A stretch of 64,000 nt of DNA from Adiantum capillus-veneris (taxonomy: Eukaryota > Streptophyta > Polypodiopsida > Polypodiales > Pteridaceae), in NCBI GenBank assembly GCA_014529385.2, contig CM043945.1, positions 293,112 to 357,111 on the forward strand. Reading direction: 5' to 3'. The translations under genes were made by a program, and so were the position numbers. This document shows, piece by piece, positions 21,797-35,589 of this stretch. The number at the start of each line of letters is the position of its first letter. Positions within the stretch are counted from its first letter, which is position 1. The notes under the pieces are model-generated. The model worked only from the letters and a program-made list of their open reading frames with translations. It was not told the origin of the DNA and made no database searches.

Positions 21797-21925
21797 CGGG
21801 CCCGATCGGGCCCGCGTATATATAACGCAAATATCCTGTCGGGCTTATCCGCTTTCCTGGCGGGTCCACAGGGAAAATAATAAAACCCGGCAGGCCCACC
21901 AGGCTTCTCTGTTAACCCGGTGGGA
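21797..21925. repeat. GC-rich subterminal patch of hAT-K1
   Basis: Contains GGGCCCGATCGGGCCCGCG, CCTGTCGGGCTTATCCG, CCTGGCGGGTCC, CCCGGCAGGCCC and CCCGGTGGG. The outer edge is 130 bp from the element end. The same patch type occurs at 45393-45455 and 49253-49343 in hAT-K2. Subterminal motif clusters bind transposase in hAT elements, which makes this the likely recognition zone. Between the patch and the tip are four TGTGATCA motifs. Confidence 0.7.
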
Positions 21926-22055
21926 GTTTTGTGGGTTTGCAAGTCACCCTAAACTGGTTTCTGTGTGATCATGTTTGATGTGATCATGTAAATGTGTCAA
22001 TAAGACCTTGTGATCACACAAAATTTGACGTAATTACGTAAATATTAAATCCCTA

Positions 22056-22960
22056 CTCTTTTGGGCTTCTCTAATATTCCCCCTGATTTTAACCAACTCG
22101 CTATCCATTTTCTCAAGCATCTCACGTGACAGTTCTAGCTTATTCCTCGAGTTAAGAAAATTAAAAGGTGTGGGACAGTTGTAGCCATACATTGCCTCAA
22201 ACGGAGTCATCCTAATAGATGAATGATATGAAATGATATATGAAAATTCAACCAAAGGCAAATATTCATTCCAATTAGATTGGTTTTCATTGACATTCAT
22301 TCGTAATATATCTTCTAAAATATGATTCACTCTCTCCATTTCCCCATCAGTTTGAGGATGAAAGCAGTAGACATGCGTAACTGGGTACCTATAGAGTCAA
22401 AATTCGCTCTCCAGAAATGAGAAATGAACTTAGAATCTTTGTCATACACTATACTCATGGGCATGGGTGCCATGCAAACGAAATATCTCTTTTACAAACA
22501 AGCATGCAATGGTCAATGCAGTATCAGTTATTTTTACAAGAAAGAAGTGAGCTTGTTTTGTGAGTCTATCTACCACCACAAAGATTGAATCATACCCTCC
22601 ACGAGTAGTAGGAAGTCTAATGATAAAGTCCATGGATATAGACTCCCACTTCTGTAAAGGAATGTCTAAGGGTTGAAGGTCACGAGGCATCCTCTTATGT
22701 TCAATCTTAACTTGTTGGCATTGAAATCACTCAAGCACATAATTCTTAACATCTAATTTCATATGCGGCCAATTAAAGAATGAACTTTTAATCTTTTCAT
22801 ATGTCTTATTCAATCCAGGATGACAAGAAAAAGGTGAATTATGACACTCATGCAGAGTTTGACTCTTAAAATCAGAATTTGGAGGAATACACAAGTGGGC
22901 GGTCATAATAATACAGATTTTCCTTATACAAGTGATTTCTGTTCTCATACATCTCACCAA
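22056..22960 (-). pseudogene. G1 integrase remnant
   Basis: The zinc-binding N-terminus (SQTLHECHNSPFSCHPGLN) is followed by the core: LQKWESISMDFIIRLP (first Asp), VVDRLTKQAHF, then after a frameshift at about 22445 the frame VYDKDSKFISHFW (second Asp region), FHPQTDGEMERVN (Glu) and MTPFEAMYGYNCPTP. The D,D-35-E residues are recognisable. The zinc finger looks damaged, because the expected CxxC reads CFQCQQ-like or stops. The reading ends at QKS where hAT-K1 begins. It would integrate retroelement cDNA if intact. Confidence 0.85.
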
Positions 22961-23032
22961 TATTTTTACGTAAGAATTTCAAAATAGGCACATAAAAGGA
23001 ATCATTTTCAACTTCAGCATGTATATCATCAA

Positions 23033-24351
23033 TCAATTAGACCGCACAATAGTCAACAAATTATACATGGGCCTACGACTCAATGCATCTACAACTTTAT
23101 TTTCTTTTCCACACAAATACTTCAAATCAAATTCATACTCAGCCAGCAAATCAATCCATCTTCTTTGTCTGTTATTTAACAATGGCTGAGTGAACATATA
23201 CTTCAAGCTTTGATGATCAGTACGCAATTCAAATTTTACGCCAAGCAAAAGATGACGCCAATGCTTCAATGCATGAACAACAGCAAGCAATTCTAGATCG
23301 TGTGTTGCATAATTCAATTCATGTCGTCTTAATTTCCTAGACTCATATGCAACCACTCTTCCTTCTTGTGTCAAAACACAACCTAATTGTTCACCACTAG
23401 CGTCACAGGACACAACAAATGGTTTGTCCATCTCAAGAACTTTTAAAACACAATTTTCTGCTATTTTAGCCTTCAAGGTCTCAAAAGCAGTCTCACAGCT
23501 AGAAGTCCACACAAAACCCTTATCTTTCTTGGTCAATTCGGTCAAAGGACTTGCTATCTTAGAGAAATCTTTAATGTGTGCTCTCTCATATTGTGCTAGA
23601 CCCATAAAGCTTCTTACATCCCTTAATGACTTAGGTGTTGCCCACTCCACAATAGTCTTAACTTTATCAAGATCAATGTGAATCCCCTCTTTAGAAATCA
23701 CTCTTCCCAAATACACAATCTGATCCTTTGCAAAATAACACTTACTTGCTTTGGCATACAATTTATGTTCATGCAAAACTTCAAATATTTTCTTTAAATG
23801 CAATGCATGATCTTCTTCATTCTTAGAATACACAAAAATATCATCCAAGAATACCAGAATGAAGTCATTAAGATACGGGTGAAAAATATTATTCATTAAG
23901 CACATGAAAGTTGTTGGTGCATTAGTCAAACCAAAAGCAAGAATTGTAAATTCATAATGCCCATAACGCGGATTTGATGGCAGCCAGAACGAAGGTCAAT
24001 CTTTGAAAATATTGTGGCACCACTCAATTGGCTAAGCAATTCATCTATGTGTGGAAGAGGATATTTGTTCTTAATGGTCTGTTTGTTTAATCCCCTATAG
24101 TCAATGCATAACCTATATGTACAATCCTTTTTCTTTTGGAATAACACATGACTACGTATACCCCAAGGAGATACACTAGGTTTAATGAAACCCTTTTTCA
24201 AAAGATCATCAAGTTGTATCTTGAGCTCTTTAAGCTCATCAATATTGAACCTGTATGGAGCCCTTGAATAAGGTGTTGCTCCTGGATATAGATCTATGGC
24301 ATGGTCTACCGCTCTAGGCGGAGGTATACCAAGAAGATCGTCCGGAAACAC
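23033..24351 (-). pseudogene. G1 reverse transcriptase and RNase H
   Basis: First frame 24351-23926: [49 protein letters not shown] deletion/frameshift then leads to 23929-23033: VFLDDIFVYSKNEEDH (catalytic FLDD), YLGRVISKEGI, RSFMGLAQYE. RNase H follows: FVVSCDASGEQLGCVL, ELNYATHDLELLAVVHAL, LRTDHQSLKYMF, LCGKENKVVDALSR. The gene order PR-RT-RH-IN is that of Ty3/gypsy. The break near 23930 removes the segment between the second and third RT motifs. RNase H retains its acidic residues (D, E, D). Confidence 0.9.
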
Positions 24352-24606
24352 ATCCTTAAATTCATGTAAGAGATCCTCTACAAATTTTGGATTTGTTTCT
24401 TTCTGTTTATCCCCGGATTCTTCTTTAATCTCATTAGCAAATACAAGAAACGTCTCACACTCTTGTCTAAGTCACCTTATCAATTCCATGGCCAAAACTA
24501 GATTTAGAATCTCTTTCTTTCCATGAAGAGTGGACTTATCATCATCAAATGATTAAAGATATAATTTTCTTTCTTAACAATCAATCAAAATATGATTTTC
24601 AATCAT

Positions 24607-24870
24607 CTAATTCATACCAATGATAACATCATGCATATCAATGTTTATGATAAAGAAATCATCTTTATGCTTCCGACTCTTCAAAGAAAAAAGAAATAAA
24701 AATTCTACTAACTCTTTCGTGAAACTATTATTACCACTGGTTAAGTCCACAAGTTTTTTTAAAAAAACTTCTCGATTTAATTTCAAGTTTAATTTCTTAA
24801 TCAATTTAGACGATAAGAAGCAATAAATACTATCCAAATCAATTAGAAAATTCAAATTTAAATCTCAACT
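24607..24870 (-). pseudogene. G1 aspartic protease remnant
   Basis: The minus-strand frame NFLIDLDSIYCFLSSKLI aligns with the DSG(A/S)xxxFIS active-site segment of retropepsins, with DSG degraded to DLDS. The frame ends DVIIGMN, the usual end of the protease domain (DVILGMDWL). It lies in the expected place between gag and RT. It is inactive because the catalytic triad is altered. Confidence 0.65.
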
Positions 24871-25015
24871 TTTACGCATAAATTCGATCACAGAAGCTTT
24901 CAAGGACGTATCAAAGACATAAAACATCACAAAGAAGGGATAGATGACTTACCTTTATCGTACGCATCGCCAAAAGTCTCCAATTGAGCCATCTTGGTAT
25001 GTATTGTCTTATCGG

Positions 25016-25219
25016 TCACCTTGCTTGAGCATTCGAAAGTCTGGTGGTCGTGTTCTCGATATTGAAAGTATAATCCAAATCTTTGAGTTCTTCAATCCAC
25101 GCTTCTAAATCTTCGCATATCTTTCTTATGCCATCAAACTCTTTAAGCTTAGCCTTCGTTAAGAATGATTTGGTTGTCGCTTCTCCCATATCGTCATCGT
25201 TTCTTTTTCGCGTTGACAA
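25016..25219 (-). pseudogene. G1 Gag N-terminal remnant
   Basis: Begins MSTRKRNDDDMGEA and contains KLKEFDGIRKICEDLEAWIEE, close to the plant Gag start motif in which LxxFDG is followed by AxxWLxxLE. Gag C-terminus and zinc knuckle are missing between 24870 and 25016. A (CAC)n-like His-rich stretch overlaps on the opposite strand. Confidence 0.6.
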
Positions 25220-25522
25220 CCTCTACATCCACCACCACCGCTTCCACCATCACCACTATCACCACCATCACCACTATCACCACGGTCAGGTGCCCCAGCG
25301 CCGGCCATGATGATTATTGTTTCCTAGTGGAGTAGCATGGTTTTTGCCTTCATGTTTGCCATCAAGGTCCACATAGATATCGGGCTCTCGTGCTGCTTTG
25401 CCCCGCAGAGCCTCAATACGCTCCCGATTTGCTTGTTCAAGATCTTCTCGTAGTCACCGAATCAGGTCTTCTTGCTCCTTCGTTCTCCTCTCGTATCCTT
25501 GCATGTCCAGAATCAATTGCTT

Positions 25523-25535
25523 GCTCTGATACCAA
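25523..25535 (-). other. G1 primer-binding site (iMet tRNA)
   Basis: The minus strand reads TTGGTATCAGAGC one base after the LTR end TGACA. This is the canonical initiator-Met primer site of plant LTR retrotransposons. Confidence 0.9.
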
Positions 25536-25536
25536 T

Positions 25537-25932
25537 TGTCACAGGAACAGAATAATAGAGATAGAGAAAGAGATCTTTGTATTGATGAATTTTTTCAGAG
25601 TTTTGATACAACAGAGGAGCAATAAAATATATGGGCGCACTCTGTTGTACGGAGCTCGAACCTCCCGACCACCCCCGAAATTTAGTCTGCTTGCATGCAG
25701 CGTCTCACTCGCACTCGCAATCGCACTCGTAGAAGAGGAGATCTGTGAATGATCCCCAAATGCACCACCCGTCGTGCTTTTATCCTTCTTTTCCTCGAAA
25801 AGCCTGCGACTTCTCAAAATAGCCGCTTAATAGGCGTTCAATCAACTCGATTTTCTCACCAAGTATACCTGCGAGAATAAGATAAGAACGTGATCGCTAA
25901 GTGATCCTGAAGGTTAGATTTTTATCATGACA
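25537..25932 (-). repeat. G1 5' LTR, 396 bp
   Basis: On the minus strand it starts TGTCATGATAAAAATC (25932) and ends CCTGTGACA (25537), with TG...CA termini and a 5-bp terminal inverted repeat TGTCA/TGACA. It abuts the primer site. No second LTR was seen, because the 3' half of the element is lost. Confidence 0.8.
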
Positions 25933-26640
25933 CTTTACACAGATCCTGTTTCACACATTGATTTCTGCATCGTCTACAATATAGCCAAAAGAACATACTC
26001 GTGCAACCAATTCAACATGATAATCAAAGTAAAAAACATAATTATATACTTTCATAATCTCAATTGCAATAGTCTACCATGAAGAAACAAATCCACTTCT
26101 TGGTTGATAGTAGGGAGAGTTGTATGATGTTGTATGTCTGCATGTCCCTGTATATACTACATTGCTACAGTCTTCTGTTTGTTTTCATCATAACTTTTAC
26201 AAACAAACTCATAACAAAGCAATCCAGGTACTCAAAACGACGGGAATAGTTCTGGTCTACAAGGCATCGCGGACATAATTGCGAAAAACCTCTTTTTTTG
26301 GCTGAAAACTCAACTTTTAGGTTGCGACTCCTAAAATCTCTATTTTTGGGTCTCCACTACTTTTTCAACTTATTTTAAGCCTACCCATGAATTTTAAGCT
26401 AAAACACATAAATATAAAACACTGATGTTAATAAAAATCTCAATTTTATTGTTCATAAACAGACTATCTGTTATTCATTAATTTTTATCAAATACGTCTT
26501 TAGTCTATTATTTAAAAAAAGAATATATGTTCTCTCTTAATATATCAAACTCATTCATATAAGCTCTATTTAATAGACTATTCAACAATCTTTCAAATCG
26601 TGCTAAACGAAAGATGTATCCTACTACATTCTTTTTGACT
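25933..26640. other. AT-rich spacer, no gene seen
   Basis: No open frame or repeat of note between the G1 LTR and the LINE fragment. Confidence 0.4.
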
Positions 26641-26689
26641 TTACGAACTTCAAAGATTAGTCCTATTACACCTCAGATGCCACAGGAAA

Positions 26690-27720
26690 GGCTTCTCAAC
26701 GTGGGCAGATTTGTGGTCTAAACAGCATCACAGATGGTTGACATCAGAGGAGCTCCTTTGCTCTCTCCTCTCCAGCCTTGAGAAATCACCCTCCTAATCT
26801 CCCGGACAGTCCTCTTTCCTCCTGAGGAAAGCTGGAAACTCTCTTATCATGATTCGGTCCGAGTCTGTGGCGCCTTTGGTTGGAAAGGGGGTTACAAACT
26901 CATTCACCCCCAAATGTATTATAATGAAATCTCCCCCCCTCTCCATATCACCCTTAACTGGAGATGGGCAGTAAACCTCGATAGGAGGCAATGGATGTTC
27001 AAGTTCAAAAATATTTGGGATAAAGTGATATACCCAAAGAAATCGGTTCTTCTTTGGCTTTGTCTCCACAAAGCCATTTGGACGAGAGAAAGAAGTCTTA
27101 AGGTTGAGATTTCTGCAGGTATTTGCTACAGGTGTAAGAATGATGTAGAGATTATTTGTCACCTCTTCATGACTTGCCCCTAATCGGCCAGGTTACTCTC
27201 TCCTCTTAGAGTTGTTCTCAATAAGTCTGTGTCATGGAAGTAGTTATTACTTGGGGACTCTATTGGTATTCTTTCTGCCTTCTGGAATAGAGAGAGAGCA
27301 GAATTTCTGTGGGTTATTTGGAAGCAGAGAAATAACTATTATTTTGATGGGACTTATCAGGCACCTAGCCTGAGAACACTTTTTGCTGAAATTAATTTAC
27401 AGGTCTTCAAGCTGAGGGTCAAGGACATCAATATCTACCTGCTGCGTAACCAAATTTGCAAAGATGCTGCAGATTTTCTGATTGGTATGTCTGATGAAGA
27501 GCTATCACAGATGAGGAACCAAGGCAAGATGCAGGAGATTACAAAGATGAGAGCTGAACTCAATGAAGAAATCCAAAACAAAAAAAAACCATACACAAGT
27601 ATGGTGTGAAGTTGGCACCATCATCCACATTGTCAAAAATATCATAAGGAATGTGTCCTTCTCTGTCACTTTTATCCCCTCCAACAGTAAAGGGGGACTC
27701 ATCAAGTGTTAAGGGACTTT
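26690..27720 (+). pseudogene. LINE (non-LTR retrotransposon) ORF2 C-terminal fragment
   Basis: The frame 26914-27183 reads RRQWMFKFKNIWDKVIYPKK, LLWLCLHKAIWTRERSL, then GICYRCKNDVEIICHLFMTCP. This is the zf-RVT zinc-binding region found after the reverse transcriptase in plant LINEs (CxxC...HxxxxC). After a stop it continues with FWNRERAEFLWVIWKQRNNYYF, the usual C-terminal WxxWKxRN block, to about 27606. Upstream 26690-26910 (GFSTWADLWS, SEELLCSLLSS) reads as part of the same protein in another frame. The RT and endonuclease are absent, consistent with 5' truncation. Confidence 0.75.
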
Positions 27721-30927
<3,207 letters not shown>

Positions 30928-30932
30928 TAAAG

Positions 30933-31673
30933 TGTAATGGAAATGGCCTATTTAATTTGAGAGTAGCGGAAATTAATGAGAGTACTTTTGAGAAATGACT
31001 TTGTGAGCATAGCGGATGAACATAATTGAAGATATCAACATAATCATAGCAATTAGTTAACTTGGCATGAACAATACTTTTGCAAGAGAGAATTTAGAGA
31101 ACATGACAACAGTTGAGGACCGGATTTATGTGAAGCCGGTCCCCCCTCCAATAGGCATTTGTATTATGATTTCTCCCATTAAGAGAGACTTGTTACAATA
31201 CAATCTTCGTGTTCCTTGTGACCTAGGTGATGCAATGAAGATGGAAAGCTTCATGCATCACAAACATAACATAAACTTGAAGAGAGCTTTAACTATCCCA
31301 AGCCTCAGTCCCAAGACCTCAAACACCTTAGTCATCAAGCATGACAAGCAGGACATGCACCTCGAGCTGGGTCGGGTTCCCGTGCCTCAAGCTCAGCCCT
31401 AGCTTACCTAAGGTCAAAGGCCTTTTACACACATTATTGGAGGTCTTCAATGAAGCTAACCCTAAGGTCTTATGCTCCATTAGTTAGCCTTGCTCTTTGA
31501 TAGACCATCTCTCATTTGAGCCCCTTTACCATTGGCCCCGGGTTGAGATAGATCTATAAGCACATGTCTATAACTTAACACTTGTTCCCATTCATTATCT
31601 CACATTAAGTGATCAATTTAATATGAGAAAATCATTTGGGTTGGATAGATATTAGATATTAGATTTTATGACA
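30933..31673 (-). repeat. LTR A of the composite element (741 bp)
   Basis: Begins TGTAATGGAAATGG and ends TTTTATGACA on the plus strand. It has the same internal deletion as LTR C: about 830 bp present in B are missing between AACTTGAAGA and the GACAAGCA-CTCGAGCT region. A 111-codon plus-strand open frame (31067-31402) recurs in all three LTRs but looks like chance. Confidence 0.85.
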
Positions 31674-31686
31674 TTATTGATACCAA

Positions 31687-33263
31687 TGTAATGGAATTGG
31701 CCTATTTAATTTGAGAGTAGCGTAAATTAATGAGAGTACTTTGAGAAATGACTTTGTGAGCATATAGTGGGTGAACATAATTGAAGATAGCAACATAATC
31801 ATAGAAATTAGTTAACTTGGCATGAACAATACTTTTGCAAGAGAGAGAATTTAGAGAACATGGCAACAGTTGAGGACCGGATTTATGTGGAGCCGGTCCC
31901 CCCTCCAATAGGCATTTGTATTATGATTTCTCCCATTAAGAGAGACTTGTTACAATACAATCTTTGTGTTCCTTGTGACCTAGGTGATGCAATGAAGATG
32001 GAAAGCTTCATGCATCACAAACATAACATAAACTTGAAGAGACATTTAACACCTTCGAAGGTGGAGAGAGTTAGCAGGGAATGAGGATAGGGAAGAGGAA
32101 AAGGAAACATTTCGTAGGAGAAAGAATTAGTTCCTCACTTATCATAACTCTTGTTGCTAGCATACATAATAGCATAGTAATGAAGAAGAAGGAGATGGCA
32201 AGCTTAAGCATTGAAGCATGGCTCTTGGTTGGATTTGCACTCCATATCCAAGAGTGTTGGTGTAGGCTCTCAACCTCTACTTGCTTGGAGAAGGAGAGGG
32301 AGCTCTTGCACTTTGCATAGCACACACTGAGAGTGTTTGTGAACGTGTGTCGGTGAGTATACCCCCTAAGCAACCCCCTAGCTTTCTTGGATCGACCCCC
32401 CCCTTTTAGCTCATGCTTGAAGCTCATTGGACCCCTCCAAGACTAGCCAATCACAAGCAGGAGGCATTACAAGCAGCAAGGGTAGCCTTGAGACAAGTGT
32501 TCCCCTTTCCCTTTGAGAGAGACGGCTAGATAAATGCTAAATCATTTAATTAAATATCCTAAATTATTATTGAACCCCTTGGGTGGCCAACCAATAGGCT
32601 TCATGCACACCATGAGGGCACCATGAGGAGGAACTTGACAAGTGTCCCTTTTGCTTTCTTTGTACCATGCATGCCTTGTGTGAGTGTGTGGGTGTTCTCT
32701 CTCATCCCCCCTCATGTAGGGCTCGCCCCCTCCTTGTAGGGATTGAATATTTGACTTTTTGACACCTCAAGCCCCTCATACATAGGCCCAGTTCCCACCA
32801 CAAGCTTGGCCGTTAAGCACTTTAAGCTTTGGCTAGGTTCTCACCTTAAGTGCAACCCTAGCATCTCAAGCATGTCAAGCACCTCAAGCATCTCAAGAAC
32901 CTCAATCATCAAGCACCTCAAGCACCTTAGTCATCAAGCATGACAAGCACCTTGAGCTGCATCGGGTTCCCGCTCCTCAAGCTCAGCCCTAGCTTACCTA
33001 AGGTCAAAGGCCTTTAACACACATTATTGGAGGTCTTCAATGAAGCTAACCCTAAGGTCTTATGCTCCATTAGTTAGCCTTGCTCTTTGATAGACCATCT
33101 CTCATTTGAGCCCCTTTACCATTGGCCCCAGGTTGAGATAGATCTATAAGCACATGTCTATATCTTAACACTTGTTCCTATTTATTATCTCACATTAAGT
33201 GATCAATTTAATATGAGAAAATCATTTAGGTTGGTTAGATATTAGATATTAGATTTTATGACA
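31687..33263 (-). repeat. LTR B of the composite element (1577 bp, long form)
   Basis: Shares both ends with A and C but contains an extra ~830-bp middle part (about 32045-32930) rich in CTCAAGCA(C/T) repeats. The same middle region is recognisable in the R2 LTR (44330-45240), so B is the ancestral length and A and C are deletion derivatives. Confidence 0.85.
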
Positions 33264-33709
33264 TTACCTCTCTCTTGATTATTATCAGCCATGTTAACAA
33301 AATTTATGTATGTACTTAGTGTATGCTTTGGCAATTCAAAACCTTAGTTGCCACTCCTCTTAGCCTTTGAAAATCGTCTCTTAAGTATCTACACCCACGG
33401 CTCGAAGTGGTTAATTATAGAGAGTAGAGGAGTAGGTCTAACATAGCAGAGTTGCCGAGGGCTAGCTCCTTTGATCGGACTTCTTATGACTCAATAATGG
33501 TAAAGACGTAGGCAAGTCTAAAAAGAATCCATTATTAAGTCCAAAGCTCTCGAGGTGTGCACTATCCCCCACATAGTGGGCTCAACAAAACCGATAATAG
33601 ATCCCTGTTCTACTTACCCTAATATAATTAACAACATCAACCATTTCTAGGCTACTTAAGGACCTCTCCTCTTAAGCAAGAAAAGAGAAACCAAATGCTC
33701 TGATACCAA
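33264..33709 (-). other. Internal region with primer site and purine tract
   Basis: On the minus strand it starts with TTGGTATCAGAGC (33709-33697), an iMet primer site, and ends with the purine-rich AAGAGAGAGG next to LTR B. No protein is encoded. The region is similar to the 5' internal part of element R1 (38820-39067), which places this small element as a deletion derivative of that Ty3/gypsy family. Confidence 0.8.
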
Positions 33710-34452
33710 TGTAATGGAATTGGCCTATTTAATTTGAGAGTAGCGGAAATTAATGAGAGTACTTTTGGGAAATGACTTTGTGAGCATAGCGGGTGAACAT
33801 AATTGAAGATATCAACATAATCATAGTAATTATTAAACTTGGCATGAACAATACTTTTGCAAGAGAGAAAATTTAGAGAACATGGCAACAGTTGAGGACC
33901 GGATTTATGTGGAGCCGGTCCCCCCTCCAATAGGCATTTGTATTATGATTTCTCCCATTAAGAGTGACTTGTTACAATACAATCTTTGTGTTCCTTGTGA
34001 CCTAGGTGATGCAATGAAGATGGAAAGCTTCATGCATCACAAACATAACATAAACTTGAAGAAATCTTTAACTATCCCAAGCCTCAGTCCCAAGACCTCA
34101 AACACCTTAGTCATCAAGCATGACAAGCAGGACAAGCACCTCGAGCTAGGTTGGGTTCCCGCGCCTCAAGATTAGCCCTAGCTTACCTAAGGTCAAAGGC
34201 CTTTTACACACATTATTGGAGGTCTTCAATGAAGCTAACCCTAAGGTCTTATGCTCCATTAGTTAGCCTTGCTCTTTGATAGACCATCTCTCATTTGAGC
34301 CCCTTTACCATTGGCCCCGGGCTGAGATAGATCTATAAGCACATGTCTATATCTTAACACTTGTTCCCGTTTATTATCTCACATTAAGTGATCAACTTAA
34401 TATGAGAAAATAATTTGGGTTGGTTAGATATTAGATATTAGATTTTATGACA
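33710..34452 (-). repeat. LTR C of the composite element (743 bp)
   Basis: TGTAATGGAATTGG to TTTTATGACA. Very similar to LTR A, including the same internal deletion. This is the 5' LTR of the minus-strand element. Confidence 0.85.
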
Positions 34453-34469
34453 TAAAGGCACTTGGAGAT

Positions 34470-35161
34470 TTTTAACACCCAAGTTATATAGCATAGTCCC
34501 CACCACAAAAAAATTAGCATAAGGGAAGGTGCTCATGGAGGTTGTCAACCTTACTATGCCACCCCATTGGTATGTTATTGAGTGTAGCCAAAACATTAGA
34601 CGTGGGATAGCTCTTTAATTGTTTGGGTTTGCTTAATTTTTGGCTTGCTCGAAAAACCTTGCTCGCTCTTTGGAATTCCTCCCGCAAAGATGGTCCCAAA
34701 ACCAACTATAGTAAGACTGACATGGGTTAGTTTTTCTTTCATCATAAGACTTTCGAGACTTCAGACTTAGAGTCTAATGAGTAAATCTGACTACTTAAAA
34801 TTTACATCGTTAATTTCTATTTTTAGACTCCTATTATTGCTCTAATTAACCCCCTTTGTCTTGTACCTTTGATCACGATTGCTTGGAATATATTTATCAT
34901 TTGCTGACGTGTACCTTTGATCGAGATGATTAAATAGCAATTTTTTTTGCTCTTTTATAGACTACTTTCCTTTAGTCCCAAGTCTTTGAACGAACTAAGT
35001 CTATAAGCACTTAAATCACCTTTATAGTTCTCTTTTATTTTTCCTGGACTTAATTAGTTAAGATGAAAAATATATTTAGAGAGTTAGACTTAATTTATTT
35101 TTCTTGGACTTAATTAAGATGAAAAAAACTTTTAAAAAGTTAGAAATTGAATTTCATGACA
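34470..35161 (-). repeat. Probable 3' LTR of element R1
   Basis: Ends TTTCATGACA at 35161, followed by TTACCTCACC, the complement of a purine tract. This is the same layout as the composite element's LTR-internal junction. The body is AT-rich and diverged, and the left edge is not determined. Confidence 0.45.
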
Positions 35162-35589
35162 TTACCTCACCTTTGAAATCATACTCATCCTTGATTATGG
35201 AGTAAGAAAAATAAATTCATCTCACTAGTCCTTCTACTTTGGGTAGAGAATCCCTTTTTACTCGTCGACATCCTTCCATACTGGTGACTAATTCCACTTA
35301 GTGCTTCGAAAACATAGCTATCTTGCAAGCATGTATTTGCTTAGCCCTTACATCTACTAGAGTAGATTAGCAAAGTCTACTTGGAACCTGAGAGATTAAG
35401 CTATTGCAAGCATGTAATTTATCTAGCTGCTAATCATCTTCCATAGTAGATTGGCAAATTCTATTGTGTACTTGAGAGAAACATGTCTGTCACGAGCATG
35501 ATTATTGTATGCATACACTTAAAAAAGTATTATGAATATAAAAAGAAACCTTAGAGTCAAAAAATTAAAAAATTCTTTACGAAACCTGT

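Larger units (their letters stand above)
18826..22055 (-). mobile_element. Kinase-bearing hAT-type element hAT-K1 (left end lost)
   Basis: The right end is TAGGGATTTAATATTTACG read inward from 22055, matching the hAT-type end of hAT-K2 (CAGGGATTT). A GC-rich CCGGCGGG-type patch lies about 130 bp inside (21797-21925), at the same distance as in hAT-K2. Inside are the kinase-like gene (minus, starting at 20118) and a ~1.9-kb upstream region full of tandem repeats. The left end and the C-terminus of the kinase are missing at the junction with a retroelement at about 18826. DNA beyond 22055 is Ty3/gypsy integrase sequence broken at this exact point, so hAT-K1 inserted into that retroelement. The left 8-bp target copy (expected CTCTTTTG) was not found. 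Confidence 0.65.
22056..25932 (-). mobile_element. Ty3/gypsy retrotransposon G1 (minus), 3' end removed by hAT-K1
   Basis: Reading right to left: 5' LTR (25932-25537), iMet primer site, gag start, protease remnant, reverse transcriptase, RNase H and integrase. Integrase is cut at 22056 by the hAT-K1 terminus. The 3' LTR and integrase C-terminus are not present to the left. Several frameshifts show that it is dead. Confidence 0.85.
30933..34452 (-). mobile_element. Composite LTR element: LTR-LTR-internal-LTR with TAAAG target duplication
   Basis: Three LTR copies share TGTAATGG...TATGACA ends: A 30933-31673, B 31687-33263, C 33710-34452. A and B are separated by 13 bp (TTATTGATACCAA), a stub of primer site. 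B and C enclose a 446-bp non-coding internal region. The whole unit is flanked by the 5-bp duplication TAAAG (30928-30932 and 34453-34457). On the minus strand the order is LTR C, primer site, internal region, LTR B, stub, LTR A. No protein is encoded, so the element is non-autonomous (TRIM-like). The third LTR implies recombination between elements. Confidence 0.88.

Noticed and set aside
25205-25300. His-rich open frame (HHHRFHHHHYHHHH)
   Set aside because: Antisense translation of a CAC/CAT-rich stretch in the retroelement gag region.
31067-34175. Repeated ~100-codon frame (MATVEDRIYVEPVPPPIG type) in three places
   Set aside because: It lies inside three LTR copies of one element, so conservation reflects the repeat. 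There is no domain, and the frame is broken at different places in the copies.
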